64,000 nucleotides of DNA, from contig DDFJ01000004.1 in assembly GCA_002337125.1 (NCBI GenBank), forward strand, positions 1,539,889-1,603,888. The letters run 5' to 3'. Shown in pieces: positions 47,342 through 54,208 of the stretch; within the stretch, counting starts at the first letter, position 1, and every line of letters begins with the position of its first letter. The notes below the pieces were generated by a model. That model saw only the letters and a list, made by a program, of their open reading frames with translations, ran no database searches and was not told the origin of the DNA. A program made the translations under genes and the position numbers. Source of the stretch: Chitinophagaceae bacterium UBA1931 (GTDB lineage: Bacteria; Bacteroidota; Bacteroidia; Chitinophagales; Chitinophagaceae).

Positions 47342-48004
47342 TTATTCAATCTCAATTGCTCCGGACAATTTCATTGTTTCTAATGTTTCATAAATAACCA
47401 AACTGTGATAAACAATATCACTTTCACTTTTGTCAGTAATTTGGTAGGCCAAATTAAACAATTCGCCAAAACCATCTTTGGGAACAAATTCAACTAAAAC
47501 ATAATAGCCATTATTTGCCTTATATAGTTTTGAATTCTCAGGCAGTTTTAAATTATCAATCTCAGTTAATTCTTTTGCTGATAAAAAATCTGATATTAGT
47601 TTGGGATTGGACAAATGACATTCTACGACCGGAGTTTTTAATTCTTCTAAAGTATAAATGAGCAAATATTTAGTGATTAAAATATAATCTTCATAAGATT
47701 CGCAGATATAATAAGGATTCCCTTTTATTGAACGACTTTGATCAATACAACACAATCCATTTGCCAATTTATAAATTCTAGCCTTACCTGAAAAATCAAA
47801 TCTTGGATACATTAATTGAAAATTAGTATCACTATACAGGTGCTGATCGTTTCTTTCTTGCAAAACGCCTTTATACTTTTGTAATATCTGATTGAACGTT
47901 TCATTATCCTTTATAATTAGAATCGAAACTATTTTATTAGCTGGAAGTATATCATATTTTATCAAACTTCCGTGTTCTTTAATCATGGTGTTGATTTCAA
48001 ACAT
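47342..48004 (-). CDS. Hypothetical protein, AT-rich gene
   Basis: The product is 220 aa, soluble, with no signal peptide or membrane segment. I recognise no domain. It contains phrases such as RIYKLANGLCCIDQSRSIKGN and GYYVLVEFVPKDGFGELFNL, resembling small SMI1/KNR4-like or immunity-type proteins of Bacteroidota only in general style. Codon use is AT-rich compared with neighbours. It lies 119 bases from the small membrane protein on the same strand; the two may have arrived together. Function cannot be assigned. Confidence 0.65.
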   Translation of the reverse strand: MFEINTMIKEHGSLIKYDILPANKIVSILIIKDNETFNQILQKYKGVLQERNDQHLYSDTNFQLMYPRFDFSGKARIYKLANGLCCIDQSRSIKGNPYYICESYEDYILITKYLLIYTLEELKTPVVECHLSNPKLISDFLSAKELTEIDNLKLPENSKLYKANNGYYVLVEFVPKDGFGELFNLAYQITDKSESDIVYHSLVIYETLETMKLSGAIEIE

Positions 48005-48135
48005 AGTTTTGGACCTTTACATTTAAAAAATAAAAACAGAAAAAAGCAATTTGTCCTTGCCTCTATTCTTCCAGCTAATTTACTTCCAAAAATCAAACAA
48101 CAAATGCATCTACATTTCAACTTCTTTTTTTTAAA

Positions 48136-48393
48136 TCACCTTCCACTTTTAAACAGCAGATTCAGTAAAAACAAAATAACAATTGCCCCGATTGCGCCTG
48201 TAAAAATCACTCCAATTAAACCCGAACCAAGATAAATATGCAGCTTACCAAGCAACCAGTAACCAACAACACTTCCAATAATACCAACAGCAATATTGCC
48301 AAAGAAACCCAAACCCCTGCCTTTGAAAATAACACTGCCCAGCCAGCCGGCAACGCCGCCAATTAATAAAATAGTGATCAGTTCCATAACCAT
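48136..48393 (-). CDS. GlsB/YeaQ/YmgE-family small membrane protein
   Basis: The product is 85 aa. Two to three glycine-rich membrane segments, GGVAGWLGSVIFKGRGLGFFG and GIIGSVVGYWLLG, then a final hydrophobic helix, match the transglycosylase-associated (PF04226) family, which is usually 80-90 aa and linked to stress responses. An ATG two codons in (48387) is an equally good start. It stands alone, divergent from the NIPSNAP gene. Confidence 0.9.
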   Translation of the reverse strand: MVMELITILLIGGVAGWLGSVIFKGRGLGFFGNIAVGIIGSVVGYWLLGKLHIYLGSGLIGVIFTGAIGAIVILFLLNLLFKSGR

Positions 48394-48547
48394 TGTTTAA
48401 GTGTACAATTAAATTTCCATAGTACAATTTGCAACTAACGTACCAGCTTTCTTTGCAGCTGCAGCTTATCAACTGAAACATAAAAAATGATAATTTCGGT
48501 TGGCGATACTGCTGTTTCATTCAGAAAAGGTTTTTAAAATCATACAC

Positions 48548-49339
48548 ATGAAAAAATATGTTTCCTTCACCACGCTGTTGCTTGTTCTGTTAACTGCCGG
48601 TTTATCATCAATGAAAACAATACCTCAAAAAAACCGCAGCATTTACCAGCTTACAGTATATCACTATCAAACAGCCGATCAGGAAAAATTACTTGATGAC
48701 TATCTGCAAAACGCATTACTGCCTGCATTGCATCGCCATCACTTCAAAAACATCGGCGTGTTCAAACGCATTGCACAGGATACATCCGCCAATAAAATTT
48801 TATACATCTTCATTCCGCATCAATCACTGCAGTCGGTTGTGCAAATAGCAGAACAATTAAAAACAGATGCAGTTTATCAGAAAGATGGTGCTGCTTATCT
48901 CAATGCAGTTTATAACAATCCGCCATATACAAGAATGGAAAACATTTTATTACAGGCATTCACACTTGCACCGGAAATGCAGTTGCCCGATCTGAAAAGC
49001 AACCGGAAAGAACGGGTGTATGAACTGCGCAGTTATGAAAGCAGTACCGAAAAAATATTTGCCAACAAAGTGCACATGTTTAATGAAGGCGATGAAATTG
49101 GTTTGTTTAAACAACTGCATTTCAATGCAGCATTTTACGGCGAAGTCATTGCAGGAAGCAAAATACCCAACCTGATGTATATGACCTGTCATGAAAACAA
49201 GGCAGCACGTGACAGTAACTGGAAAAATTTCAGCGAATCGCAGCAATGGAAAAAACTTTCATCTGCACCGGAGTATCAGCACAATGTTGCACATATTGAT
49301 ATTGAGTTCTTATACCCGACAGATTATTCTGACTTTTAA
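48548..49339 (+). CDS. Secreted NIPSNAP-family protein
   Basis: The product is 263 aa from the ATG at 48548; the longer frame from 48500 does not start with ATG context suited to export. A signal peptide covers MKKYVSFTTLLLVLLTAGLSS. Two ferredoxin-like NIPSNAP units follow: YQLTVYHYQTADQEKLLDDYLQ at about 38 and a second, YELRSYESSTEKIFANKVHMF, at about 155, with the usual FKQLHFNAAFYGEVIAGSKIPNL stretch. NIPSNAP proteins are dimeric-type alpha/beta barrels of unclear biochemistry; secreted versions are common in Bacteroidota next to sugar loci. It is monocistronic here. Confidence 0.88.
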   Translation: MKKYVSFTTLLLVLLTAGLSSMKTIPQKNRSIYQLTVYHYQTADQEKLLDDYLQNALLPALHRHHFKNIGVFKRIAQDTSANKILYIFIPHQSLQSVVQIAEQLKTDAVYQKDGAAYLNAVYNNPPYTRMENILLQAFTLAPEMQLPDLKSNRKERVYELRSYESSTEKIFANKVHMFNEGDEIGLFKQLHFNAAFYGEVIAGSKIPNLMYMTCHENKAARDSNWKNFSESQQWKKLSSAPEYQHNVAHIDIEFLYPTDYSDF

Positions 49340-49430
49340 TGCTGTTATTCGTCACTACAAATATTGTGTGACATAGTTCATACTGGAGCACTTGTATTAT
49401 ACTTAACTTGGCAACATCAACTCATTGTTT

Positions 49431-49880
49431 ATGAAAAAGCCGGTACAGGACATCGTTTTTGTTGCAGTACAATTTGTACTGTTTGTGCTGTATATATTTG
49501 AACTGTTGCCCAAACTCCAAATACCTTTTGCTGTTTCCATTGTCGGGTTACTCGTTGCAATTGCCGGTTTTATTGTTTCGTTGCTTTCCGTATTCAAACT
49601 CGATCAGAGTTTAACTGTTTATCCATCACCCAAACCCGGATCAGAATTAATCACCACCGGTTTGTACAAATATGTGCGGCATCCCATTTATGCAGGCATT
49701 CTCTTTTTTGCATTTGGATTTGCCCTGTTCTGGTCATCAGCATTTAAATTAATCATCAGTGCAGTATTGCTGCTGTGGTTCTGGCTCAAATCCAGTTACG
49801 AAGAAAAAAAGCTGCAAGACAGATACAGCAATTACAATCAATACCGGCAAACCACCGGACGATTTTTCCCGAAATTATAA
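49431..49880 (+). CDS. Isoprenylcysteine carboxyl methyltransferase-like membrane protein
   Basis: The product is 149 aa from the ATG at 49431 (TTG at 49425). Four to five membrane helices. The conserved C-terminal motif TTGLYKYVRHPIYAGIL with a downstream YEEKKLQDRY is the S-adenosylmethionine-binding signature of the ICMT/PEMT-type (PF04191/PF06966-like) methyltransferases. Bacterial members methylate lipids or unknown substrates. It is 91 bases after the NIPSNAP gene with no clear link to its neighbours. Confidence 0.87.
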   Translation: MKKPVQDIVFVAVQFVLFVLYIFELLPKLQIPFAVSIVGLLVAIAGFIVSLLSVFKLDQSLTVYPSPKPGSELITTGLYKYVRHPIYAGILFFAFGFALFWSSAFKLIISAVLLLWFWLKSSYEEKKLQDRYSNYNQYRQTTGRFFPKL

Positions 49881-50049
49881 ACCACGCCTTTGTTGATCGC
49901 CTGACCAACAAATTCCTCCCAGTTAACAAACCCAACACTGCTGCAAACTGCTGCACATAAAATCCCAAATAGAATTACATCAGCTCTTAATCACAGTAGC
50001 ACAAAAGCTTAATCAGGGCTTTCGACGTAACATGGGGGTAATATGTTCC

Positions 50050-50089
50050 GTCTTGACTTTTTGGTTCTTTTGTGTCAAGACAAAAGAAC
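50050..50089. repeat. Two overlapping, mutually exclusive inverted repeats
   Basis: Stem A joins GTCTTGAC (50050-50057) to GTCAAGAC (50074-50081). Stem B joins GTTCTTTTGT (50064-50073) to ACAAAAGAAC (50080-50089). Both are perfect. Stem A loops out the left arm of stem B, and the two right arms overlap by two bases (50080-50081), so only one can form fully. Confidence 0.6.
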
Positions 50090-50140
50090 ATACAGCAATT
50101 CATTGCAAAAGAAGCTTCTTATTACCGTTTGCGCTTTTCC

Positions 50141-50175
50141 CCGCTATGCTGAGTTTGCAACCCAGCATATTGCGG
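50141..50175. repeat. Compound hairpin
   Basis: CCGC then TATGCTG (50141-50151) pairs with CAGCATA, a TT bulge and GCGG (50163-50175); the loop is 11 bases. It resembles palindromic intergenic repeats of Bacteroidota, but no second copy is in this window. Confidence 0.5.
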
Positions 50176-50256
50176 AAAGCTGTTTCCTCAGCACTAAATA
50201 CTCCTTACTATCGGCTATCGGCTGATTTTCAACCTAAATCCATCATTTCCACCCAC

Positions 50257-50592
50257 TTGGAACCCCTCTGTCACTCATTGGAAGCCCCCTGTCAGTCGTT
50301 GGAAAGCCCCTGCACCTGACTGGAAGACAGTTTACACTGCCGGGATTGCAGCTGTCGCCCGTTGGAAAGCTCCTGTCAGCCGTTGGAAGCCATCTGTCGG
50401 CGGTTGGAAAGCATCTGTCAGTCATTGGAAAGCTGCTGTCGGTCGTTGGAAGGCCGCTGTCACTCATTGGAAAGGCAACTATTCCCGTTGGAAACACGCT
50501 GTCAGCTGTTGGAAAGCATCCGTTAACGGTTGGAAAGCTCCTGTCAGCACCTGGAAAAACAATATCAGCCTTTGGAAACAAAACTCCGGAAA
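50257..50592. repeat. Tandem array of about 16 units of exactly 21 bp
   Basis: Units begin at 50257, 50278, 50299, 50320, 50341, 50362, 50383, 50404, 50425, 50446, 50467, 50488, 50509, 50530, 50551 and 50572, every one 21 bases with no insertion or deletion. Each starts TTGGAA (CTGGAA in two; one unit at 50341 is eroded), mostly followed by AGC, and ends near CTGTCAG or CTGTCGG plus TCG, TCA or CCG. Units differ at several positions, so the array is old. Confidence 0.9.
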
Positions 50593-50777
50593 CTGAATTC
50601 GATTCAATTAGAGTTGAATCGCCAGCTCAATTAAATTTTCACTATATATTCCTCATTTTAAACCTTACTATTGAAAATTTTTGAATAATTATTTCAAAAA
50701 ACTGCATTTTATCAAACAAAAGCAGATTAACAACATATATAATTATTATCGTTATGCATCAGCAGCCCTCTTTTCAA

Positions 50778-50785
50778 TAGCTTTG
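50778..50785 (+). promoter_or_regulatory. Candidate -7 promoter box of the ammonium transporter gene
   Basis: TAGCTTTG fits the Bacteroidota consensus TAnnTTTG and lies 30 bases before the ATG at 50815, which is itself preceded by an A/G-rich stretch. No good -33 TTTG is seen at the expected distance, so moderate to low. Confidence 0.4.
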
Positions 50786-50814
50786 CTCCGCCATTATATA
50801 AAATATAAAAAAGG

Positions 50815-52032
50815 ATGTTAGATACTGGATTAACGGCCTTCATGCTCCTGGCCACAAGCTTAGTTATGCTCATGACCCCCGGTTTGGCTTTTTTCTACGG
50901 CGGTCTTGCATGTAAAAAGAATATTCTCAACGTAATGATGCAAAGCTTTGTATCAATGGGTTGGACCTCAGTACTATGGTACGTCTTTGGCTACTCGCTT
51001 TGCTTCAGCGGTGGCGATGGTGCCATTATTGGTGATTTGCACAAAGCATTTTACCACGGTGTAACACCCGATACCATTTTCTCCCCCGACAAACGTTTCC
51101 CTGAAATTGTGTTCATTGCCTACCAGATGATGTTTGCCATCATTACCCCGGCGCTCATTACAGGTGCGTTTGCCAACCGCATTACGTTCAAAGCCTATTT
51201 TATTTTCTTAACCCTTTGGCAGATATTGGTGTACTACCCTTTCGTGCACATGATCTGGGGCAACGGTCTGCTGGCAAAATGGGGTGTACTCGATTTTGCC
51301 GGAGGTATTACCGTTCACGCCACTGCCGGTTTTGCAGCTCTTGCATCGGTATTTTATGTGGGCCGCAGGCGTGTCATTAACGAGCGCCCCAACAACCTTC
51401 CGCTGGTAGCCATTGGTACAGCCCTGCTCTGGTTTGGCTGGTACGGCTTTAATGCCGGAAGCGAATTGCAGATGAACGGCATCACCGCCATGTCTTTTCT
51501 CAATACCGATATTGCTGCATCCGTAGCTGCAGTAACATGGTTGTGCATTGAATGGTTTACCGGGAACAAACGCCCCACCTTTGTTGGACTGTTAACAGGT
51601 TCAGTTGCAGGTTTGGCAACAGTAACCCCTGCCGCCGGTTATATCACATACGATAAAGCATTTCTTGCAGGCATCCTTGCATCGGTTGTTTGTCACCTCG
51701 CTGTGAAACTCAAAAACAAAATGGGTTGGGATGATGCGCTGGATGTATGGGGTGTGCATGGTGTTGGCGGTGTATTCGGAACAATTTTATTAGGTGTGTT
51801 TGCAACAAAAGCAGTGAACCCCAATGGTGCCGATGGATTGCTGTTTGGCGGAGTTGGTTTCTTCATGAAAGAACTGGTGGCTGTTGCCGCAACATCGCTC
51901 TATGCCTTCGTATTTACCTACCTCATGCTCATTCTTATCAATAAAGTAACCCGTGTAAAAGTAACCGCCGAAGAAGAAGAAGACGGGCTCGATGTTGCTT
52001 ACCATGGCGAAATAGCAAGAGATCTGCATTAA
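50815..52032 (+). CDS. amtB: Ammonium transporter, Amt/MEP/Rh family
   Basis: The product is 405 aa with about 11 membrane helices. The family signature DFAGGITVHATAGFAALAS contains Asp160 and pore His168; the second pore His is near 315 in DVWGVHGVGGVFGTI, giving the twin-His motif. MTPGLAFFYGGLACKKN near residue 20 and the SVAGLATVTPAAGYI stretch are also conserved. There is no cleavable signal peptide. It conducts ammonium/ammonia across the inner membrane. A PII (glnK) gene usually sits beside amtB but is absent here, and the C-terminus (DVAYHGEIARDLH) retains the regulatory-tail motif to which PII would bind. A strong terminator follows. The flanks carry unusual repeats. Confidence 0.96.
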   Translation: MLDTGLTAFMLLATSLVMLMTPGLAFFYGGLACKKNILNVMMQSFVSMGWTSVLWYVFGYSLCFSGGDGAIIGDLHKAFYHGVTPDTIFSPDKRFPEIVFIAYQMMFAIITPALITGAFANRITFKAYFIFLTLWQILVYYPFVHMIWGNGLLAKWGVLDFAGGITVHATAGFAALASVFYVGRRRVINERPNNLPLVAIGTALLWFGWYGFNAGSELQMNGITAMSFLNTDIAASVAAVTWLCIEWFTGNKRPTFVGLLTGSVAGLATVTPAAGYITYDKAFLAGILASVVCHLAVKLKNKMGWDDALDVWGVHGVGGVFGTILLGVFATKAVNPNGADGLLFGGVGFFMKELVAVAATSLYAFVFTYLMLILINKVTRVKVTAEEEEDGLDVAYHGEIARDLH

Positions 52033-52054
52033 TCGTAAACCATATCATTTCTTT

Positions 52055-52083
52055 AAAAGCACAGGCAAAATGCCTGTGCTTTT
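52055..52083 (+). terminator. Strong rho-independent terminator after the ammonium transporter gene
   Basis: A perfect 13-bp stem (52055-52067 with 52071-52083; AAAAGCACAGGCA on the left) around AAA, ending in T residues. It lies 22 bases after the stop. Confidence 0.9.
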
Positions 52084-52120
52084 TATTTCTGCAAGTTGTT
52101 ATCATAAAAAGAGCATCAGC

Positions 52121-52186
52121 CGCAGATAGCCCATAGATACTCCATACATACTTCATGGATACTCCATAGATAAAGCATGGATAGTT
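52121..52186. repeat. Six degenerate 11-bp units
   Basis: Units start at 52121, 52132, 52143, 52154, 52165 and 52176, with consensus CATAGATACTC (variants CATACATACTT, CATGGATACTC, CATAGATAAAG, CATGGATAGTT). The first unit is the most diverged. No indels. It lies in the 332-bp gap between the ammonium transporter gene and the lipoprotein gene. Confidence 0.75.
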
Positions 52187-52205
52187 CATCAAATAGTGCA
52201 GTTTG

Positions 52206-52245
52206 GTGCCGTTGTGATCCGTTACGTTCCGTTATGTGCCCTTTT
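52206..52245. repeat. Four degenerate 10-bp units
   Basis: GTGCCGTTGT, GATCCGTTAC, GTTCCGTTAT and GTGCCCTTTT run in tandem from 52206, sharing the core CCGTT in three units. It lies 19 bases after the 11-bp array. The rest of this gap up to 52364 shows only AT-rich leader sequence. Confidence 0.6.
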
Positions 52246-52364
52246 GAAACCTTTGGGTAGATTGGAAGACGTTTGAACAGTTTCCCGGCAGTCTGTTTAG
52301 CAGGTTTACAATTATTAATTTTTGAATAGAATGATTATTTTGTAGTAAACCTTTAAAACAATTA

Positions 52365-52892
52365 ATGATGAAAAAAGTACTTTTCACCTTCCTCGTTGTG
52401 GGTATTCTTTCAGCATGCAGCAACCAAACAAATGATACTGCTTCAAAAGAAAAAACGGCGCAAACTACATCGGTTACGCTTCCTTTCCCCATTAGCTATT
52501 CTTCCGATTTTGAAATTGGCGATAAAAAATTCGCTCAATCGGTATTGGAAATTTCAAAAGATTACGACAACAATACCATCCCGAATTCAAGAGAAAAGTT
52601 TGCCGACAGTATTTTATTCCGCCTTTCTGATGGCACCGTACTTCAGGGGCCTAAAGATTCTGTTTTAGCAGCTGTTACAGGTGCCCGGAGCAGTTTTACA
52701 TCAGCATCAGACTATTTCTATTCCGTTGTTGTCTTAAAACCCAAGGGCAAAGATGAAACATGGGTAAGTTGCTGGGAAAAAGAAGTGGATGTAATGAAAG
52801 ATGGGAAAAAAGACTCTACCCTCATCAATGAAAACTGGAAGTTTAACAAGGATGGAAAGATTTATGAGATCTACCAGTTTACAGCAAAATAA
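52365..52892 (+). CDS. Small lipoprotein of unknown function
   Basis: The product is 175 aa. The lipobox is ILSAC with Cys18, then a Thr/Lys-rich linker. The C-terminal part of about 110 residues (FADSILFRLSDGTVLQGPKD, then DETWVSCWEKEVDVMKDGKK and NENWKFNKDGKIYEIYQF) has the pattern of a SnoaL/NTF2-like cone fold, seen in many Bacteroidota lipoproteins, but I see no active-site residues. Start ATG at 52365; an ATG one codon on is equivalent. A bidirectional terminator separates it from tRNA-Arg. Confidence 0.78.
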   Translation: MMKKVLFTFLVVGILSACSNQTNDTASKEKTAQTTSVTLPFPISYSSDFEIGDKKFAQSVLEISKDYDNNTIPNSREKFADSILFRLSDGTVLQGPKDSVLAAVTGARSSFTSASDYFYSVVVLKPKGKDETWVSCWEKEVDVMKDGKKDSTLINENWKFNKDGKIYEIYQFTAK

Positions 52893-52913
52893 CCCGGAAC
52901 ACAGTATTTCAAT

Positions 52914-52947
52914 AAAAAAGCTATGAGCATACGCTCATAGCTTTTTT
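52914..52947. terminator. Bidirectional terminator between the lipoprotein gene and tRNA-Arg
   Basis: A core stem AGCTATGAGC (52919-52928) pairs perfectly with GCTCATAGCT (52933-52942) over ATAC. It is flanked by an A tract on the left and a T tract on the right, so it can terminate the plus-strand lipoprotein gene and the minus-strand tRNA. Confidence 0.88.
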
Positions 52948-52953
52948 AAGTAG

Positions 52954-53025
52954 TAGTCCCGACAGGAATCGAACCTGTATCTAAAGTTTAGGAAACTTCT
53001 ATTCTATCCATTGAACTACGGGACC
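52954..53025 (-). tRNA. tRNA-Arg, anticodon CCU
   Basis: Read on the minus strand from 53025. The acceptor stem GGTCCCG pairs with CGGGACT (G1-U72 wobble) and the discriminator is A. The anticodon stem GAAGT/ACTTT holds the loop TTCCTAA with anticodon CCU, which reads AGG. The T arm is ACAGG, TTCGATT, CCTGT. The D arm contains AATGGATAGA. CCA is not encoded. The length is 72. Confidence 0.95.
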
Positions 53026-53139
53026 AGCACACCCTTGGCAACTAATCGCTTAACGGGGCAGCAAAAATAACAGAAATCATTCATCAACAAAGCAAAAATC
53101 TGGCTTCTTATCCTACCTTTGCTCCCCAATTCAAAGAAT

Positions 53140-53799
53140 ATGAAGCTTTTAAATATTTATATCAGGTACAGGCTTATCCTCGGTATTGTTTTCCTGGCAA
53201 TTGCAATTGCAGTTCATTACTTCACCGGTTTCTGGCCTTCATTCATTATTTATCTTGTGGCCGTTGTAAGTATTTTCGGTCACTTCTTTTTTGGCCCGCT
53301 GCGTCTTATCCAGGAACATATGGAAACCGGCGATATTGAAGGAGCCGAAAAAATCATCAACTCTATCAAATTCCCTGGTCTGCTGTTCAAGCCTATCAGG
53401 TCGGTTTACTATACGCTCAAAGGCAACATGGCCATGATGAAGCAGGACTTTGACAGTGCCGAGGTAATGATGAAAAAAGGAATTGATCTTGGATCAGGTT
53501 CTTCGCTTATGCAGGGTACAGAAGGTGCAAGTCTTTTACAGATGGGAATGCTGGCCATGCAGAAAAACAACTTCAAACAGGCCGAAAGCTATATCCGCCA
53601 GGCATTACGCAAAGGTCTCCCCGATAAAGAAAATGAAGCTGCCGCTCAATTACAGATGTGCAGCATTATGATCAACAAGCGTGAATTCAGGGCAGCAAAA
53701 GATCATTTCAGAAGAGCAAAAGCACTGAAGCCTTCTTCTTCACAGATCGTTGACCAGATTAAACAGATGGAAAAGTATATATCAAGACTGCCAGGTTAA
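53140..53799 (+). CDS. Inner-membrane TPR-repeat protein
   Basis: The product is 219 aa from the ATG at 53140 (a TTG lies 21 bases upstream). Two membrane helices at about 8-55 (YRLILGIVFLAIAIAVHYF and FIIYLVAVVSIFGHFFF). The cytoplasmic remainder is helical with tetratricopeptide-like repeats: METGDIEGAEKIINSI, YYTLKGNMAMMKQDFDSAEV, MLAMQKNNFKQAESYIRQAL and MINKREFRAAKDHFRRAKAL. TPRs mediate protein contacts; the partner is unknown. It is followed by a long-looped hairpin that probably ends the transcript. Confidence 0.85.
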   Translation: MKLLNIYIRYRLILGIVFLAIAIAVHYFTGFWPSFIIYLVAVVSIFGHFFFGPLRLIQEHMETGDIEGAEKIINSIKFPGLLFKPIRSVYYTLKGNMAMMKQDFDSAEVMMKKGIDLGSGSSLMQGTEGASLLQMGMLAMQKNNFKQAESYIRQALRKGLPDKENEAAAQLQMCSIMINKREFRAAKDHFRRAKALKPSSSQIVDQIKQMEKYISRLPG

Positions 53800-53800
53800 T

Positions 53801-53850
53801 AAAGAGGCAGAGTTTGGTATTAGGTAGGATAGCTGTGAATCTGCCTCTTT
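53801..53850 (+). terminator. Terminator-like hairpin with long loop
   Basis: AAAGAGGCAGA (53801-53811) pairs perfectly with TCTGCCTCTTT (53840-53850) around a 28-base loop, starting right after the TPR gene stop. Confidence 0.55.
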
Positions 53851-54208
53851 AATTATTTACTTCTAGCTGAAAATTCAGCGGGTGTGTAGGATAAACAACG
53901 GCTTTAAACCTTTGACTTTGTAAAAGTAGGCAGTAAACTTGTAGTAAAAAATACCACAAAGCGGGTATATGCTACCCTTAAAAGATAAAAAACCGCCTTT
54001 ATTAGCTAAAGACGGCAAGTTTGTTTTGCTACGGCTGGATTTTAAAAACGGGTTGTAAGTTAGACATCTAAAAATAAAATAATTCTTTCTGTTTCCCATC
54101 TTTTGCCTACCCCTTTTTTACTTCTTTTTCCACAGTTCTAACCTTTTTGCCGATCACTTTCTGTTTAAAATTCACTTTTTGCTCATTGCGGAAGTTTAAC
54201 TTTGAAAC
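53851..54208. other. 358-bp intergenic region before the helicase gene
   Basis: I see no reliable gene. Small hairpins are present: GGGTA/TACCC at 53963-53977 and an imperfect CCGCCTTTA/TAAAGACGG a little further on. A 74-codon minus-strand frame (53875-54099) has low-complexity, unconvincing content. The last 100 bases are AT-rich and should hold the helicase promoter. Confidence 0.6.

Larger units (their letters stand above)
49881..50814. other. 934-bp non-coding region upstream of the ammonium transporter gene
   Basis: No convincing gene. It is a composite of repeats: overlapping inverted repeats (50050-50089), a compound hairpin (50141-50175), a 16-unit 21-bp array (50257-50592), and then about 190 AT-rich bases leading to a promoter box. 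Open frames across the array exist in several frames on both strands because the repeat lacks stops; none has an ATG start that keeps one frame through the array. Confidence 0.75.

Noticed and set aside
50257..50592. CRISPR-like array
   Set aside because: Units are contiguous without spacers, and no cas genes are present in the window.
50346..50684. Open frames of about 112 codons on both strands through the 21-bp array (7-residue repeats such as VGKLLSA on plus, FPTADRS on minus)
   Set aside because: Both need TTG starts, neither covers the first units in one frame, and both strands are open only because the repeat unit contains no stop codon.
50815..52032. PII-regulated amtB-glnK operon
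   Set aside because: No glnK-like gene follows; a strong terminator comes directly after the transporter gene.
52121..52186. CRISPR or integron attC site
   Set aside because: Units of 11 bp without spacers, no integrase gene, no attC-type core sites.
53875..54099. 74-codon minus-strand ORF with ATG before the helicase gene
   Set aside because: Composition is unlike a folded protein, hairpins interrupt the region, and no promoter or neighbour supports it.
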